Shown: piece by piece, positions 24,737-36,270 of the stretch | Numbering within the stretch: the first letter of the stretch is position 1 | Layout: every line of letters begins with the position of its first letter | From: Otis tarda | Taxonomy: Eukaryota > Chordata > Aves > Otidiformes > Otididae | Direction of reading: 5' to 3' | Length of the DNA stretch: 64,000 nucleotides | Assembly (NCBI GenBank): GCA_026413225.1 | Contig: CM048554.1 | Coordinates: 92,235,963-92,299,962, forward strand | Notes under the pieces: model-generated | Database searches by the model: none | What the model was told of the DNA's origin: nothing | What the model saw: the letters and a program-made list of their open reading frames with translations, nothing else | Made by a program: the position numbers and the translations under genes

Positions 24737-25001
24737 AGGGGACGGGTGGAGAAAAGGTGTTGGGTTTTTTTTTGTTTTGTTTCTCACTGCCCAAATCTAT
24801 TTCAATTGGCAATAAACTAAATTATTTTTCCCCAAGTCAAGTCAGTTTTGCTTGTGACAGCAATTGGTAAGCAATTTTCCTGTCTTTATCTTGACCACAC
24901 AACATTTTTTATCCTATTTACTCTCCCTGTTCTGTTAAGGATGGAGAGCGAGTGAGTGGCTTGGTAGGTGTCTGGCTGCAGGCCAAGGATTACCCACCAC
25001 A
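24737..25001 (+). mobile_element. 5'-truncated LTR, avian ERVL-type R-U5 end
   Basis: This is the right-hand part of an LTR in sense orientation. The blocks AATAAACTAAATTATTTTTC (poly(A) signal at 24811-24816), CCCAAGTCAAGTCAGTTTTG, GACAGCAATTGGTAAGCAAT and TATCTTGACCACACAAC are followed by a GAGCGAGTGAGTGGCTTGG block and the terminal ACCCACCACA ending at 25001. The same order of blocks is seen in the full LTR at 45119-46255 (AATAAACTGAAATGG, CCCAAGTCGAGTTGGTTTTG), and it matches what I know of the 3' ends of abundant avian ERVL LTRs. The U3 part is missing, and the left edge abuts a CR1 fragment. Confidence 0.85.
24811..24816 (+). terminator. LTR polyadenylation signal AATAAA
   Basis: AATAAA in GGCAATAAACTAAATT, in the same relative position as the AATAAA at 46065-46070 in the related full LTR. 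Confidence 0.55.
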
Positions 25002-26127
25002 TCGATAGAGACCCCTCTGATACTTCACTTATTAACAGCCTTCACATTGAGTGTGACCCATTCACTACTACCCTCTGAGCTTGATCGTCCAGCCATGTTT
25101 TTATCCCTCCTAATATGCATATAACATCCTAATGTGATAATTATTTCAATATTATTCTTAAACTTTTTTTTAATGCCTAATTATATTTTACAGCCTTTTT
25201 TTTTTTACTTCATAGTGTACTTTATATATTTTATATAATATCCAGTGGTTCACAAAAATCAACTGCTGCCTGAAACAGCATAGAGATTCATAAAAGTACA
25301 AAAAATTGTCTGGATTATAAATAAGGATTGAGCCAGAGACCTACCAAGTCAGGAAAAGTGCTCAACTCTTATCTGGAAGAGACTAATCTCTTTTACGGAT
25401 GAAATGTAGGTTAGGATACACTTTGGGCCTTACAGTAGCTCCATCAATGCTTTATATGGGCACATCCAAACTGTTATTTTGTGAAATTTCAACACAGACC
25501 AGCATTCATTGCAGTACTTAAGGCAACAGTTTTGTGACAAATACATCATTCTACATTAAGACTTTTCCAAAGTCCAGTCTGCTTCAGATTTAAGAATGCT
25601 AAATTTTTATATTAAACCCTTGCTGCAAATTATTGGTGAGTTTAGGAAATTGCCTGAATTGTCAGAAGTTAAGGGCAAAAGTAGCAGTGCTTCATGGCAT
25701 ACACGTTTCACAAGATGCCAAGAGGGTTTACCGATACAATTAATTATTATCTTAATTATATTTTGCAAAGAACTGAACAACTCAAACATAGCTCTGTAAG
25801 TAGCTGCTTTATAGAACCCCATGGCCCAAATAAGGTTGCAATCTTTCTTTTCCATACTGCTTGTTTGTTTGTTACACTCAGATGATCTTCACTGCAGAAG
25901 TTTTCTATTGCATGGTTTTATAGCTGCCAGTACTTCAAAGTGTATTACTGTCCCCTTTACCCTCGCATCTCCTTTACCTTTTCTCAATCAGCTGTGGGCT
26001 ATTATCAAGCAAAGACCCATTTATTTCATTTATCTCATTCTTCACTTGACTGGAATTCATTTTTCAAACCATTTTATATGTAAGGAACTCTTATTCCTCG
26101 CTTGTGAAAAAAATTTAGATCCCAGCT
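25002..26127. other. Unassigned DNA, no gene recognised
   Basis: AT-rich sequence between the LTR fragment and the nested inverted repeat. Overlapping short open frames on both strands (25596-26129) have no domain signal. Confidence 0.5.
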
Positions 26128-26351
26128 AATAGGAAAATGCAGTTAGTATGGAGTGAGTATGTACAACAGGTAAATATGATAAAAATGCTCTAGCATTTTC
26201 CAGTTAGCACAGTTTCCAGTGCTAACTGCGATAGGAAAATGCAGTTAGTACTCCATACTAACTGCATTTTCCTATTATGCTAGAGCATTATTATTATTAT
26301 TATTATTCTATTATTGGAGCATAATTTCCTATTATCCTAGAGCATTTTTAT
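26128..26351. repeat. Nested inverted-repeat cluster
   Basis: Four perfect inverted pairs lie within 224 bp. First, 26231-26250 (ATAGGAAAATGCAGTTAGTA) pairs with 26256-26275 around a 5-base loop. Second, 26128-26153 pairs over 26 bp with the overlapping segment 26251-26276, so the right arm has two alternative partners in direct orientation to each other. Third, 26201-26210 (CAGTTAGCAC) pairs with 26219-26228. Fourth, 26179-26193 (ATAAAAATGCTCTAG) pairs with 26337-26351, and a shorter related word CTAGAGCATTA lies at 26280-26290. The arrangement suggests repeated template switching or a small foldback element. No terminal target duplication is evident. Confidence 0.9.
26287..26308. repeat. 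(ATT)n microsatellite
   Basis: About seven ATT units inside the inverted-repeat cluster, with further ATTATT words to 26316. Confidence 0.9.
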
Positions 26352-27789
26352 GTTTGTAGCATTTTGGTTGCATTGAGCTAGTAATTGTGAAAACCTAATT
26401 TTGTAAGAAATGGCAAGCTATGTTCTATCGTATCCAACTAGTTACACAAGCAGCTTTAAAATGAAGTGCACTGATCACTGTAGAAAGCTGTATTTGAGTC
26501 CCTCTTCACCCACCATGCCATGCAAGCCAAAGTTTGCTTCCCACTGTCTCCCTTTGTCTCAGCATCAACACACAGAAGCTTTTGTTATCACCTGTAGTTG
26601 ACTCAGATCATCTGACCCATTCTGGTGGAAATTATCTGTACTAGAAAATCATACCATGTTAATACGTTTCCAGCCCTCATTAGAATCACAGGTGAGTTAG
26701 AATCACAGATTAGAATCACAAGTTAAAAGTTACAAAGCTACCAAACATATATGGTGAACATATTTTAAAATGAATGTAAAAACGTCTAAGAAACTGTGAA
26801 GAATGTTAACGCTCTAGGGAGGAGTTCCAAAAAATACAAACTGCCTGTTCCTCTCAGCAAGGGCCCTTGATCACAGCTCAGATGCTGCTATTGTGAACTT
26901 CATCATTCCTCAACAAGCAAAAAAGGCCAAAAATGACACCATTTTCTGAGAATAAAGTCTTGTATTGTTGGACCAGCTAAGTTAGTGTCATTTATTCCAC
27001 TTCCTCTTGTTGTGGAAGAGGTAGGTAGGACATAGGAAGTTTTCATACTCACCTCAAGGACTCCAGGTGAACTCACACAAGCATGTCATGGATGCAAAGA
27101 CTATTTTGTAGAAAACACCTTACTTTGATGCTTGGGTAGATGAAGTAACCAAGGTGTCCTCATTTTTTTTTCTCATTACATCTTTATGTCAAGTACTTAA
27201 AATATAGTGATCTTCCTGACGAAATTTGCAATTAATATTAGGATACACCAATGTCATATTCCCTTACAATGAGGGAGATGCATATTCTGAAACCTTTGCA
27301 AATAATTTTTCTGTTTTTAATGCTATGTGTTAAAACACCACAGAGGTATTTACTAAGTCCATCTAGCAAATTTGTTCTTTACAACTATATTAAATTAAAT
27401 TTATTACTACAGATCCTCAACTGATGAAACGTCACTGACAAGTTGAGAAGTTTTTAACTACATCACAGATTAAATATTCATAAATAAGAATAAGATAATA
27501 ATAAGAAAGATAATAATAATAAAAAAGATAATTTCTAGCTCTAAAAATATTTATTGAATGGTTATATATTAAGTTTTTCTTAACTTTTCTCTACTTCTGT
27601 GATTTTTCATAAAAATTCATTCTTTGTTGGTTTATGTCTCCATACCTAGGATGTTGTTGCTGAGTTTGAGGTTTTTCTCAAGTATCTCCTAAACACAATA
27701 TTTTTTAATTGCAAGAACTATGTTTTATTTCTAAATTTGAGATTTAATTCCTGTTAAATAAAATTTTAAAAAAAATATAAGATTAAAAG
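26352..27789. other. Unassigned DNA, no gene recognised
   Basis: No exon or repeat family is recognised apart from the small triplication at 26680-26720 and an AATAAT/AAGATAAT-rich simple stretch at about 27480-27530. Confidence 0.5.
26680..26720. repeat. Triplicated TTAGAATCACA word
   Basis: TTAGAATCACA occurs at about 26680-26690, 26697-26707 and 26710-26720 with short different spacers. A local tandem expansion with no further copies nearby. Confidence 0.8.
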
Positions 27790-28151
27790 AGAAGGCTCTG
27801 GGGAGACTTTATAGTGGCCTTCCAGTACTTAAAGGAGGCTTATAAGAAAGGGGTGGAAACATTTTAGCAGAGCCTGTTGTGATAGGACGAGCGGTAATGG
27901 TTTTAAACTAGAAGGAGGTATTTTCAGACTAGACATAAGGAAAAAATGTTTTCCAGTGAGGGTGGTGGAACACTGGAACAGGTTGCCCAGAGAGGTGGTA
28001 GATGCCCCATCCCTAGAAACATTCAAGGCCAGGTTGGACGGGGCTCTGAGCAACCTGATCTAGTTGGAGATGTTCCTGCTCCTTGCAGGGGGGTTGGACT
28101 AAATGACCTTTAAAGGTCCCTTCCAATCCAAACTGTTCTATGATTTCATGA
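27790..28151 (+). mobile_element. CR1 LINE 3' end, common subfamily
   Basis: Sense-oriented CR1 tail starting at AGAAGGCTCTGGGGAGAC and ending at GTTCTATGATTTCATGATA. Diagnostic blocks are CCTTCCAGTACTTAAAGGAG, GTTGTGATAGGACGAGCGG, GAACACTGGAACAGGTTGCC, and the subfamily signature GACCTTTAAAGGTCCC with CTCCTTGCAGGGGGGTTGG. The octamer tail is reduced to one unit plus one variant. The ORF2 frame is interrupted by stops before the C-terminus. 5'-truncated and non-functional. Confidence 0.95.
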
Positions 28152-31100
28152 TAAAACAAAATAACTGTTAAAATCATGCAAAGGTAAAATCTTTTTACAA
28201 ATGTTTCTGTTGGTTTAGAATAGATGAAAAAAAATACTTAAGTTCTTTCATAGAACCGGGTAGATGCAACGACACTGTCAACTCAAATGTAACCCACCAG
28301 TGAAAACATAAGTATATGCAAGAGATGTAAGCATGAAGGCAATGTTATGATGAGGAGCTTCTAATGTAAGTAGTCTAAAATATATGTCTTAGATGTGAAG
28401 CTCCTTGCCTAAATTCAGGTTGTGTCTGTAGATTTCTGTAGTCAAAGGAGAGAGATAGGCACCTTGGGAGGATATCCTTCTGAGGAAAAGACAAATCACT
28501 TCTTGGCAGTCTCTGTCTACTAATTATTTAATAGATTTTCTTTATGAAATGATTTTGAATAGAAAAAACATGGACTTGAGAATATTTATCCTACAGTGCT
28601 AGGAAAACTACTTAACAATATTTCAGGTAACTTAAAACTGCCAGGCTTAACTAGACATTTAAAAAGCAATACATTTTGCCTCCTTCAATAAAATTATTCA
28701 TATATTTTCTGTAGAGTTTATCTGCTGTCTGTGAGTTCTTTCAGCTCTCTCTTGGAGATGCAATTTAGGCTTGGGCAAATAAAGTTGCATTTGCAGGGGT
28801 GATTTTGAGGATAGATTGTCCTTTGGACTGTTGTTATTGAAACACTTGTCTGCTTTCCAATTGTCATAGCAGCAACAGTCTGGAAAAGTCTCCAGAGAGT
28901 TCTTGAACCCAAGATCACAATTTGCATTCCTGGCCAAACTATATGCCACCACTGTGTACTCAGAGAAAGCCATCCAAGCGTGTAAGTAGTTTAGAAGAGC
29001 TCTAAATTTCCTTGGCGTTAAGGTCCTGGCTGTGACCACTGTTAGACAAGTGTAAAGCTGGCTAAAACACACCTTTTCCCCATACTTTCCTTTGTCTCAA
29101 ACTCTATCTAAATATGTAGTTAGGAAACATGTCTTATGATTGAAATTTAATTTTCTTTTCAGCTAATCATGGACACACCATCTGTCGATTTTCTTAATGA
29201 TTGTCAGTTCAGGAAATTCCAGAGGCAAGGTCTGCAAGGTAAGGTCTGCAAAATGAAGATGTCTTTTGGCTTACCTTTCCCTTCCCTATTAATTTATCTT
29301 GCTTCATGAACAAATGCAATTGCCAATAAAAAACTTCACAGTCTGTCTGTTGATTTATATGAAGTTCTGACAGAATTTCTCTTGGAAAGTTGCCTGTCAT
29401 TTGACGTCAGAGCACTTAATACATTTGCTTTTCATCTAGCAGTTGGGTTAAGCAAGCTGCCATCTGCTGATGCCTCTGCTTGCCCCCATCACATTTCTTG
29501 AGTGTTTGATTCCAATGATACAAGCTTGAGGGTTCCTTTCTCAAAGGAATGGTATTCACAGCAGGACGTGGGAAATTTAATTTGAGGGTACAAATATGGT
29601 CTTTCCAAATCATCTCTTTTAAAGGAATTGTGAATATTTCCGGGAGATTTCAAGAAACTGTCTTTTGAACACTGATATGATTCTGTTTACTCCTTTTAGC
29701 TTCCAAAATCCTTCCAGTATGGGCTTTTGCCATGTACACCACACCTGTATTCTTTTCAAAAGGGATGTTCATGCTCTCAGTGGTAATTATAGCAGATATT
29801 TAACCAAAGACCCATAAAAAGAGGTGGAGGTTCTTATTGTTTTCCATTGATTCTATGGGGAGCTAGATGCCTACATCTTACCCTTAGAGCTGTAATCATA
29901 CTCAAAGCCATGCCAATCCCTCCCTTGCTTTTCAGGTTACCTGTGTATCAGGGGCTCCAGTTTCTCTGTGCTAAAGGCAATGAACAGAAATTCTGTAAAT
30001 TTCATAAATTTCTGTATGCAGAAATTGTAAATATGGTGGTTAGATTTATTTTCCTTAATGTAACATGGAGGTCATGTGTCCCCAGATACATTATAAAAGG
30101 CACAATCATGTTAATATGAAAGGAGTGGAAAATGACAAATCTGAATTACAGCTCCTTTGTGGCCAAATCACCACAAGCAAAAGTTAAAGACATGAACGAG
30201 TTCGGGATTTATCATTTCCAATCTCCTTCTCTGAGGTAGTGTCAAATATGGCCAAATTAATCCTGATATGTTCAGTCCGAAAAATGTCTGCTGAAGGAAA
30301 TTTCACTTATTCTCTGATCCACTTACTCGCCTGCCCACTGGGTCAGCAGATAAAAACGTCAAGAGTAACCAGACTATCTACATTCTACAAAGTACAACTC
30401 TTTCTGCACTATGTAGCAATACTGTCATCAGCACCACACAACATGGAAATTTACCTTTCCTCTCTAACACAAGGCTAAATAATGCAATTTGACATCACCT
30501 ACCTATGTATATGCATATATATTTTTTTAAAAAATACATATATATTTGATTTCAACACATCAGAAAATGTCATCTTACTCCAAAAAAGGGAAAATTCATA
30601 AGACTATCATATATGAGATAGCTAAATTAATATTTTGCTATCCTCAGAGCTGTAATGACCTCAACTGGAAAATAATTTTCAGTTTTAGAGACTGAGGCTT
30701 TAGAAGATATGTAGATATGTAAAAAGAGTGCAGAGAAGATCTGGGGAAAAAAAAGATACAGTTTTGTTTACATATGTTGAAAATTCATGAATAAGTATAC
30801 TAGCTGCCCTGAATGACTATAAGACACATAAGATTTCTAAGATCTTCTAGAAAAACTTTGTCATATACTTTTTCCTGCTTTCTCCAAAACTTTGTTATGG
30901 TCAGAGTTTATGCAGTGCAAAATTCCTTGCATAAATTTGAGATGGGTAAAAATATCCCCTTATTTGCTACTAGAAGCCCATCTTTCTTCAGATGAACTTT
31001 AATATTATATAGCTAAGGAGCTGTTGTCAGGTATCTATTGTCTTTTAAAAGTGAAATAATCCTTAGAAAGCAAAAAGTTTTAAAAAGGCAAGTAAGTTTT

Positions 31101-34100
31101 AACTATACATGATTTCTCAAGTTAGTGCTTCCTTTTATTTAATTTTACTAAAGGGTATTTTGTTATCACTTTTTCACTTTTTTTTTTTAAGATCTGCGTA
31201 TTTTAATTCTAATAATCTAAATAAATAACAATGAGCACAACTGGGACTACGTTTCTCTATTTGCATTTTTCACTGGAAAATTAGAGAGAAGAAACTGCAT
31301 TAACAAATTCTTGGGAAGCTGCAGATGAGCATGGGCACAAACCATTAGAAAGAAAATGTGAGGGTTTTTTGATATTTTGGTACTATTTCATGCATATAGG
31401 AAAAAAACAGCACAGGCTGCAGCAGGAATGTTAGCTATAATTTGTGGTGCTGTTAAGATGAAGAATTACGCAAGCAGGCTGTCAGTCAGTTACAAACGCC
31501 CTTTGCAGGTTAAAAATATCTCTATACTTTTTTGCTACATGTCTGTTTTGCTGCATGTCTATGAAACTAACATGTTCATAAAGTAGTTCGGTCTTTTGCC
31601 ACTCTTTTATTGACAAGGTAATTAATGAGTTTGGATCTCTGCCTACTGTTTCTGGAAATTCCTAGTTTGTGATTCCAGAAGATCTTGTTCAAAGTGTTTG
31701 CAGGGTTTCCTTTGTGCTGGCATGTCAATACACCTAGGTGACATCCAGCTGCGCTTTAAAAGCCCATGGTTGCTGAAGGAGTAAAGCACCAACTGCCACC
31801 ATGTCACGATCTTTCGTAAGGCTGCATGGTTAGTGAAGACAGCAGTCAGTCAAACCCACATCAACTCTTTAGTAGGCATGGAGTAATACAATCTAAGACA
31901 TGTATTTGTGACACTGGTAGAAATCTACCCTTGAGCTTGGTGTAGGTATGGAGCTTCAGATTTTACAGTTTATTTTGATTATCATGTAATGACCAACAAT
32001 GTCTGCCTTTAAATTCCAGGGATAGCTTATGTAGTATGTTAAAAGAGACATTACAGTAATTTAAGAATATAAAACTGTTTTCAACTCTCTTTATGAAAAG
32101 TTTTGAAAGCAACATAGAAAATCAGTACCTCCTGGCTGCTGTCTGTTTCTCATACTCTCACAAACTCTCACAAACTCATAATTTTGAGTTTCTGTCTGTG
32201 TCTCTGTACAATGGTGCACTGACATGCAGTCAGCCTGATTTCTCAATATGCATAGAGTCCAAATCTGGCACAGGAAAATGTGTTCTAGGGTTCATTTCAT
32301 TGCCCTCCCCAAGCCACTATCACATGACAACTTCAGTGCTAAAGCTGGGAACAATGACTTGTGCTTGAGCTGTGAAAGGACAGTCCTGGAACTGGAGAGG
32401 TCACTGCCTCCCTTTAAAGAGTGGGGAAGTACAGATTCATCTTCCTCCTTAATCTTTTCTGATAAGTTTTTCTGAAGGGCAATCCCTTCTCTGATATGCT
32501 TTCTGGGAGCTCGAAGGGTGTGTGAGGAACAGCAACTGTAAGGAGAAGAGGCAAGTCTGGAAATCCCATTAGCCTGACCAGCAAGCTGGCTCCAAGTGAG
32601 CCGGAGGCCAGTATGCATGTCAACCAAGAGTAGGAGATTAACCACAAGCACAGCTTCCACTCTACTGCTGCTTTATGTGGAAAATATCACAGCTGATTTT
32701 CTGAAGGAAGGGGGAAAAAAAGAAGAAGGTAGTTCAAACGTTTTTAAATGATCAGCAATAGGAGCTGATTAAATGACGAAAATTGAAACATTATCTACTG
32801 GTGATTTCCTCCTTTCTCATGTTCATATAATTGCCATGGACAAATTACCCATACTGAAAAAAAATAAAATGCAGTTAAAGTGGAGGGACAGCATCAAACT
32901 GGCCGCACTTTCTGTGTAACTTCATGAGTTCTGGGGTTCTCTGACATGCTTTTGCTCTGTAGACAACATATGTGAGCATGCCCCATTACTCTTAGGGTGT
33001 TTGTTCCTTCTCTGAGACAAAAATAAGCACAGTAATAGAGGACTTTCTTCTTCTGGTCCTTCAGCCTTATAGGCTCTATGATAAGAAGGAAGGCAGAGCT
33101 GGCACTAATGTCAACCAGGAGATTAAAGGAAAGATATGTTTCCTATTCAGGCCAGAGGCCCATTGCAATGCACTTCTCCAGGAGTAACGTCAACATGAGA
33201 TGTAAGGAAACAGCAAACCAGAGTACCTCTTCCCATGAGGCATCACTTGCCTCTGGTCTCAGAAGAACCACGAAAGAGGTGCTGCCCCTGCAGGTTTCAT
33301 GCCACAGCTCGTGGCATTTTATTTTTCCTGTCTCTCTTTGTCTCCAACACCTTCCACCACCTTCGAGCTAACAAAGCACTCTAGAGTTGATTCACAACCT
33401 TGTCATACAATGTAAACTACAAAAACAAAAGCAAATTAGTTAATACACTGAAATTGGGTGTTTGAAGCTGCTCTGCTTACATGTTCTGTCCATAAGCCAC
33501 ACCTTTATCTTATGCTTTTTTCATTTCATCTTTTTAGATTATTAGTTTTTCCAGGTAGAAACTCTTATCTCCATTTGTCTAGTACCTGTCTGAGTCCTTT
33601 TCTTGGCTCGTCCCTAGTCATTTACACACTGAACTTGAAAAATAAATGAAAAGGAAGAGAATGAAGTAGAGCCCTGCTCATAGACAAAATATATGCCATT
33701 ACTCCAAGTGGATATAGAAATGTAATCTGTTTTCTCAGAGGTGCGCAAGCACGTGTCTGTAATTCAAAGATGTATGACTAACACATGTGTATGTTTCTCT
33801 TTAGACCTGGTAGAGATCTAAAATGCTAATGCTTGGACTTGATTTATGCATTGCACATATTCATCTCTTCATCATGGTAATCTTTCTTGTCAGACTGCAA
33901 TGACTTAAATGTTAATCATATTTAGTATCATCTGCACTATATATTATACCACCTCATAATTTCCAAAAACTACTCTTTGTATAAAGTAAAGTAAAAAACA
34001 TTTTAAAGAACGGGTGCAGACACTGATACATATAGTCAAAGGTATATACTTCCCCTAAACACACTCTCACGAGCATGGAACACCAAAAACACGTGTTTTC

Positions 34101-35307
34101 TCCAGACAGTACAGCACAACTCTAATGTTCATTTACTTTCATGATTTTTCTCAGATCATTTGTCTTTCCATGAGTTGATGTGGTAGGAATGTACTATGGA
34201 GTCAACAGTTTCTTTAAAAAAATAGGAGACAGTGGTTTTCTGACACCTGTACTGTCTTTGGGACACTCGCTGCCTGTTGCTTTGGAAAATCTGAAGACAG
34301 CTGTGCCTCAAGTGAGCCTTTCTAGGCTATATAGTGACTATCACGTGTCCTGTGACTAGACTAAAAAGCTTAGTCAAGACTAAATGGATCTTCAGCACTG
34401 GTATCCACCTGTCTGGGAAGATTAACTTCATTTCTGAAAAAAAAAAAAGATTTGTTGTTTTGAAAAGGGTTTCTGAGGGGATGAAAAGTCAAACTCTTGT
34501 TTACACTACAGGAACATGCCCATGTTTCTGAAACTCATTGTGGTCTCCAGGCTCCCCCTCTTTATGGCAGCCTGCTGAGGAGCACTGGAGCCTGGGAGCT
34601 GGTGAAGCTCCCTGGAGGCTCTGCTGCCCGCATCTGCCTGGGGGTGTCACAGGACTAGGGAAATGCAAGGAGCCCAACTATCAGACTCTGTCACATGAGC
34701 CATCAAGAAGCTAGGGAGTCAGGTAGTTGTGAATCTCCATTTCTCTGTGGGAAAATTGTTTGTCACAAAAATTCCTAGTATATCTTCCTAGGACAAAAAT
34801 TATCCAATTTTTATGCTGAGGCAAGAAAGGGATACAGGTGCTTTTCTGCCCAGAGTGCATCTTCACTAATAGAGGAAAGGATAACATAGCTACAGCTCTT
34901 TGTTACTGAGTCACAATCCCTGCATTACATGCAGAAATCTTTCTATTACTCTTCGTAAAAAGATAATACAATTGATATATGAGTATTTTAGAAATGAAAG
35001 TGATGGGTTCTATTCAGTATGATTGCTGGAGCCACCATTTTCATTACTTGGTTAGTCGGTGGCTATTTGCAATTTCCAGGATTTTACAGAGTTTTCCAAA
35101 GACATTCAAATTGAAAGACTTTTCAGATGTAAAGTTATTAGTCTGCTTTCAAAACATTACTTTCTTCCTTAGGGAGCACTCAGAGTACCTTTGGAGATAA
35201 AGGAAAACAAAATTATTAATACTGACTTTAATCATTACTTCCTCAGTACTAATAATTTTATCTTGTAAATAGGAAAGTGTCACTAGAAGGCATTGAAAAG
35301 ATCCAAA
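28152..35307. other. 7.2-kb stretch without a recognised gene or repeat family
   Basis: Mostly AT-rich, with slightly more complex patches at 28690-29060, 32370-32660, 33060-33370 and 34540-34680. Open frames of 97 to 124 codons occur in the first three of these (28698-29072 minus, 32292-32660 minus, 33078-33371 plus), but none shows a domain I recognise. A splice-bracketed segment at 28870-28981 is listed separately. Short repeats include a CTCTCACAAA doublet near 32155-32178. Confidence 0.45.
28870..28981 (+). other. Candidate internal coding exon, unidentified
   Basis: A pyrimidine-rich stretch ending in TTTCCAATTGTCATAG (AG at 28868-28869) precedes 112 nt that are open in one frame. They are followed by a strong donor GTAAGT at 28982. 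The frame would encode 37 codons starting QQQSGKVS and including 'FAFLAKLYATTVYSEKAIQA', then leave one extra base (phase 1). In-frame stops lie just upstream (TAG in the acceptor) and just downstream (TAG after the donor), as expected for an exon but also for chance. The opposite strand is open over the same interval (124 codons), which weakens the case. I do not recognise the protein. It would not join in frame directly to the candidate exon at 38056. Confidence 0.2.
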
Positions 35308-36270
35308 CAGAATCATAGAATCATTTATATAGGAACTAGAAGGGACTTCTGAAGCTAGATCCATCTTTTAAGCTAGATCCAGCTAGTTGGATCAGGTTGC
35401 TCAGTCACCTCCAATTGCATTGCAATTGCCTTTGAGGACAGAGGTTCTACAACCTCTCAGGGTGATCCATTTCAGTCCTTGGCTATCTTTATTGTGAAAA
35501 AGTATTTCCCATTAGCTAATTGGAATTTGCAACTTGTGGTCACTGTTCTTCATTATTTTGCTATGCATCTTCAAGGACAGTCTGGCTCCATCTTCTCTAT
35601 AACCTTCTATTAGATAGATGGGGTCAGCGTTAAGATTTCTCCCTTAACCTTGCCTTCTCCAAAGAAGCACAAACCCAGCTCTTTCAATCATTTTGTATGT
35701 ATCAGGTGCCTCCTAATCATCACACTGACCTTGCCCTGGACCCTCCGTTTTGTTAATGTCTTTCTTGTACTGGGGAGTCAAAACTGGACACTTCCAGATG
35801 TAGCTCAGCAGGGCTGAAGAGAGGGAAATAAACAATCATTTTCCTTATCTGCTAGCTACGCTCTTGCTAACACAGCTCAGCATGCTGTCAACTTTCACTG
35901 CTGCAAAGGCAGACTGCTGATTATATGCTTGACTTGTTGACTGCCAGGACCCCCAGGTCATCTTCTACAAAGCTGCTTTTTTCCCACTCAGACCCCAGCC
36001 TTCACTGCTGCATGGGGTTATTCCATCCCCAGTGCAGGACTTTGTATTTATTTCTTTTTAACTACATGAGGTTCTTGTCTGCCCATTTCTCCAGCCTGTC
36101 CAGGTCCATACAAACCACAGCCCTAACCCCACTTCGTACTGTCTTCTCTCTATGATGTAGTATGGCCCACAGACTTGCAGAGGGTGTATTCCATCCCCAC
36201 AGCCACCGAACAATATCAGCCTCTGGGGAACACCATTTGTAACTGGCTTCCGGTTAGACTTCATATCACA
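35308..36270 (-). mobile_element. Old CR1 LINE, ORF2 C-terminal part and 3' end
   Basis: Reverse-oriented and strongly diverged. It starts with CAGAATCATAGAATCATTTA and shows GGTTGCTCAGTCACCTCC, CTCTCAGGGTGATCC, a TGTGAAAAAGTATTTCCC block (the 'KKFF' region of ORF2) and TTTCTTGTACTGGGGAGTC. It continues through the 'cccagtgcaggactttg' region (about 36029-36047) and TTCTCCAGCCTGTCCAGGTCC (36089-36109). Near the 3' end the word AAGCTAGATCCA is duplicated. The match fades after the TCTGGGGAACACCATTTG block at about 36220-36238. Many indels and stops separate it from the copies at 51141 or 59134, so it is considerably older and from another subfamily. Confidence 0.85.

Noticed and set aside
28698..29072. 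124-codon minus-strand open frame
   Set aside because: No recognisable domain, and it competes with an exon-like reading on the opposite strand. It is not called without conservation evidence.
32292..32660. 122-codon minus-strand open frame
   Set aside because: No domain, no clear promoter, splice or poly(A) context, and a second overlapping frame. Treated as chance.
33078..33371. 97-codon + strand open frame in a slightly GC-richer patch
   Set aside because: The peptide has no recognised family, and no splice or poly(A) signals make it a convincing exon.
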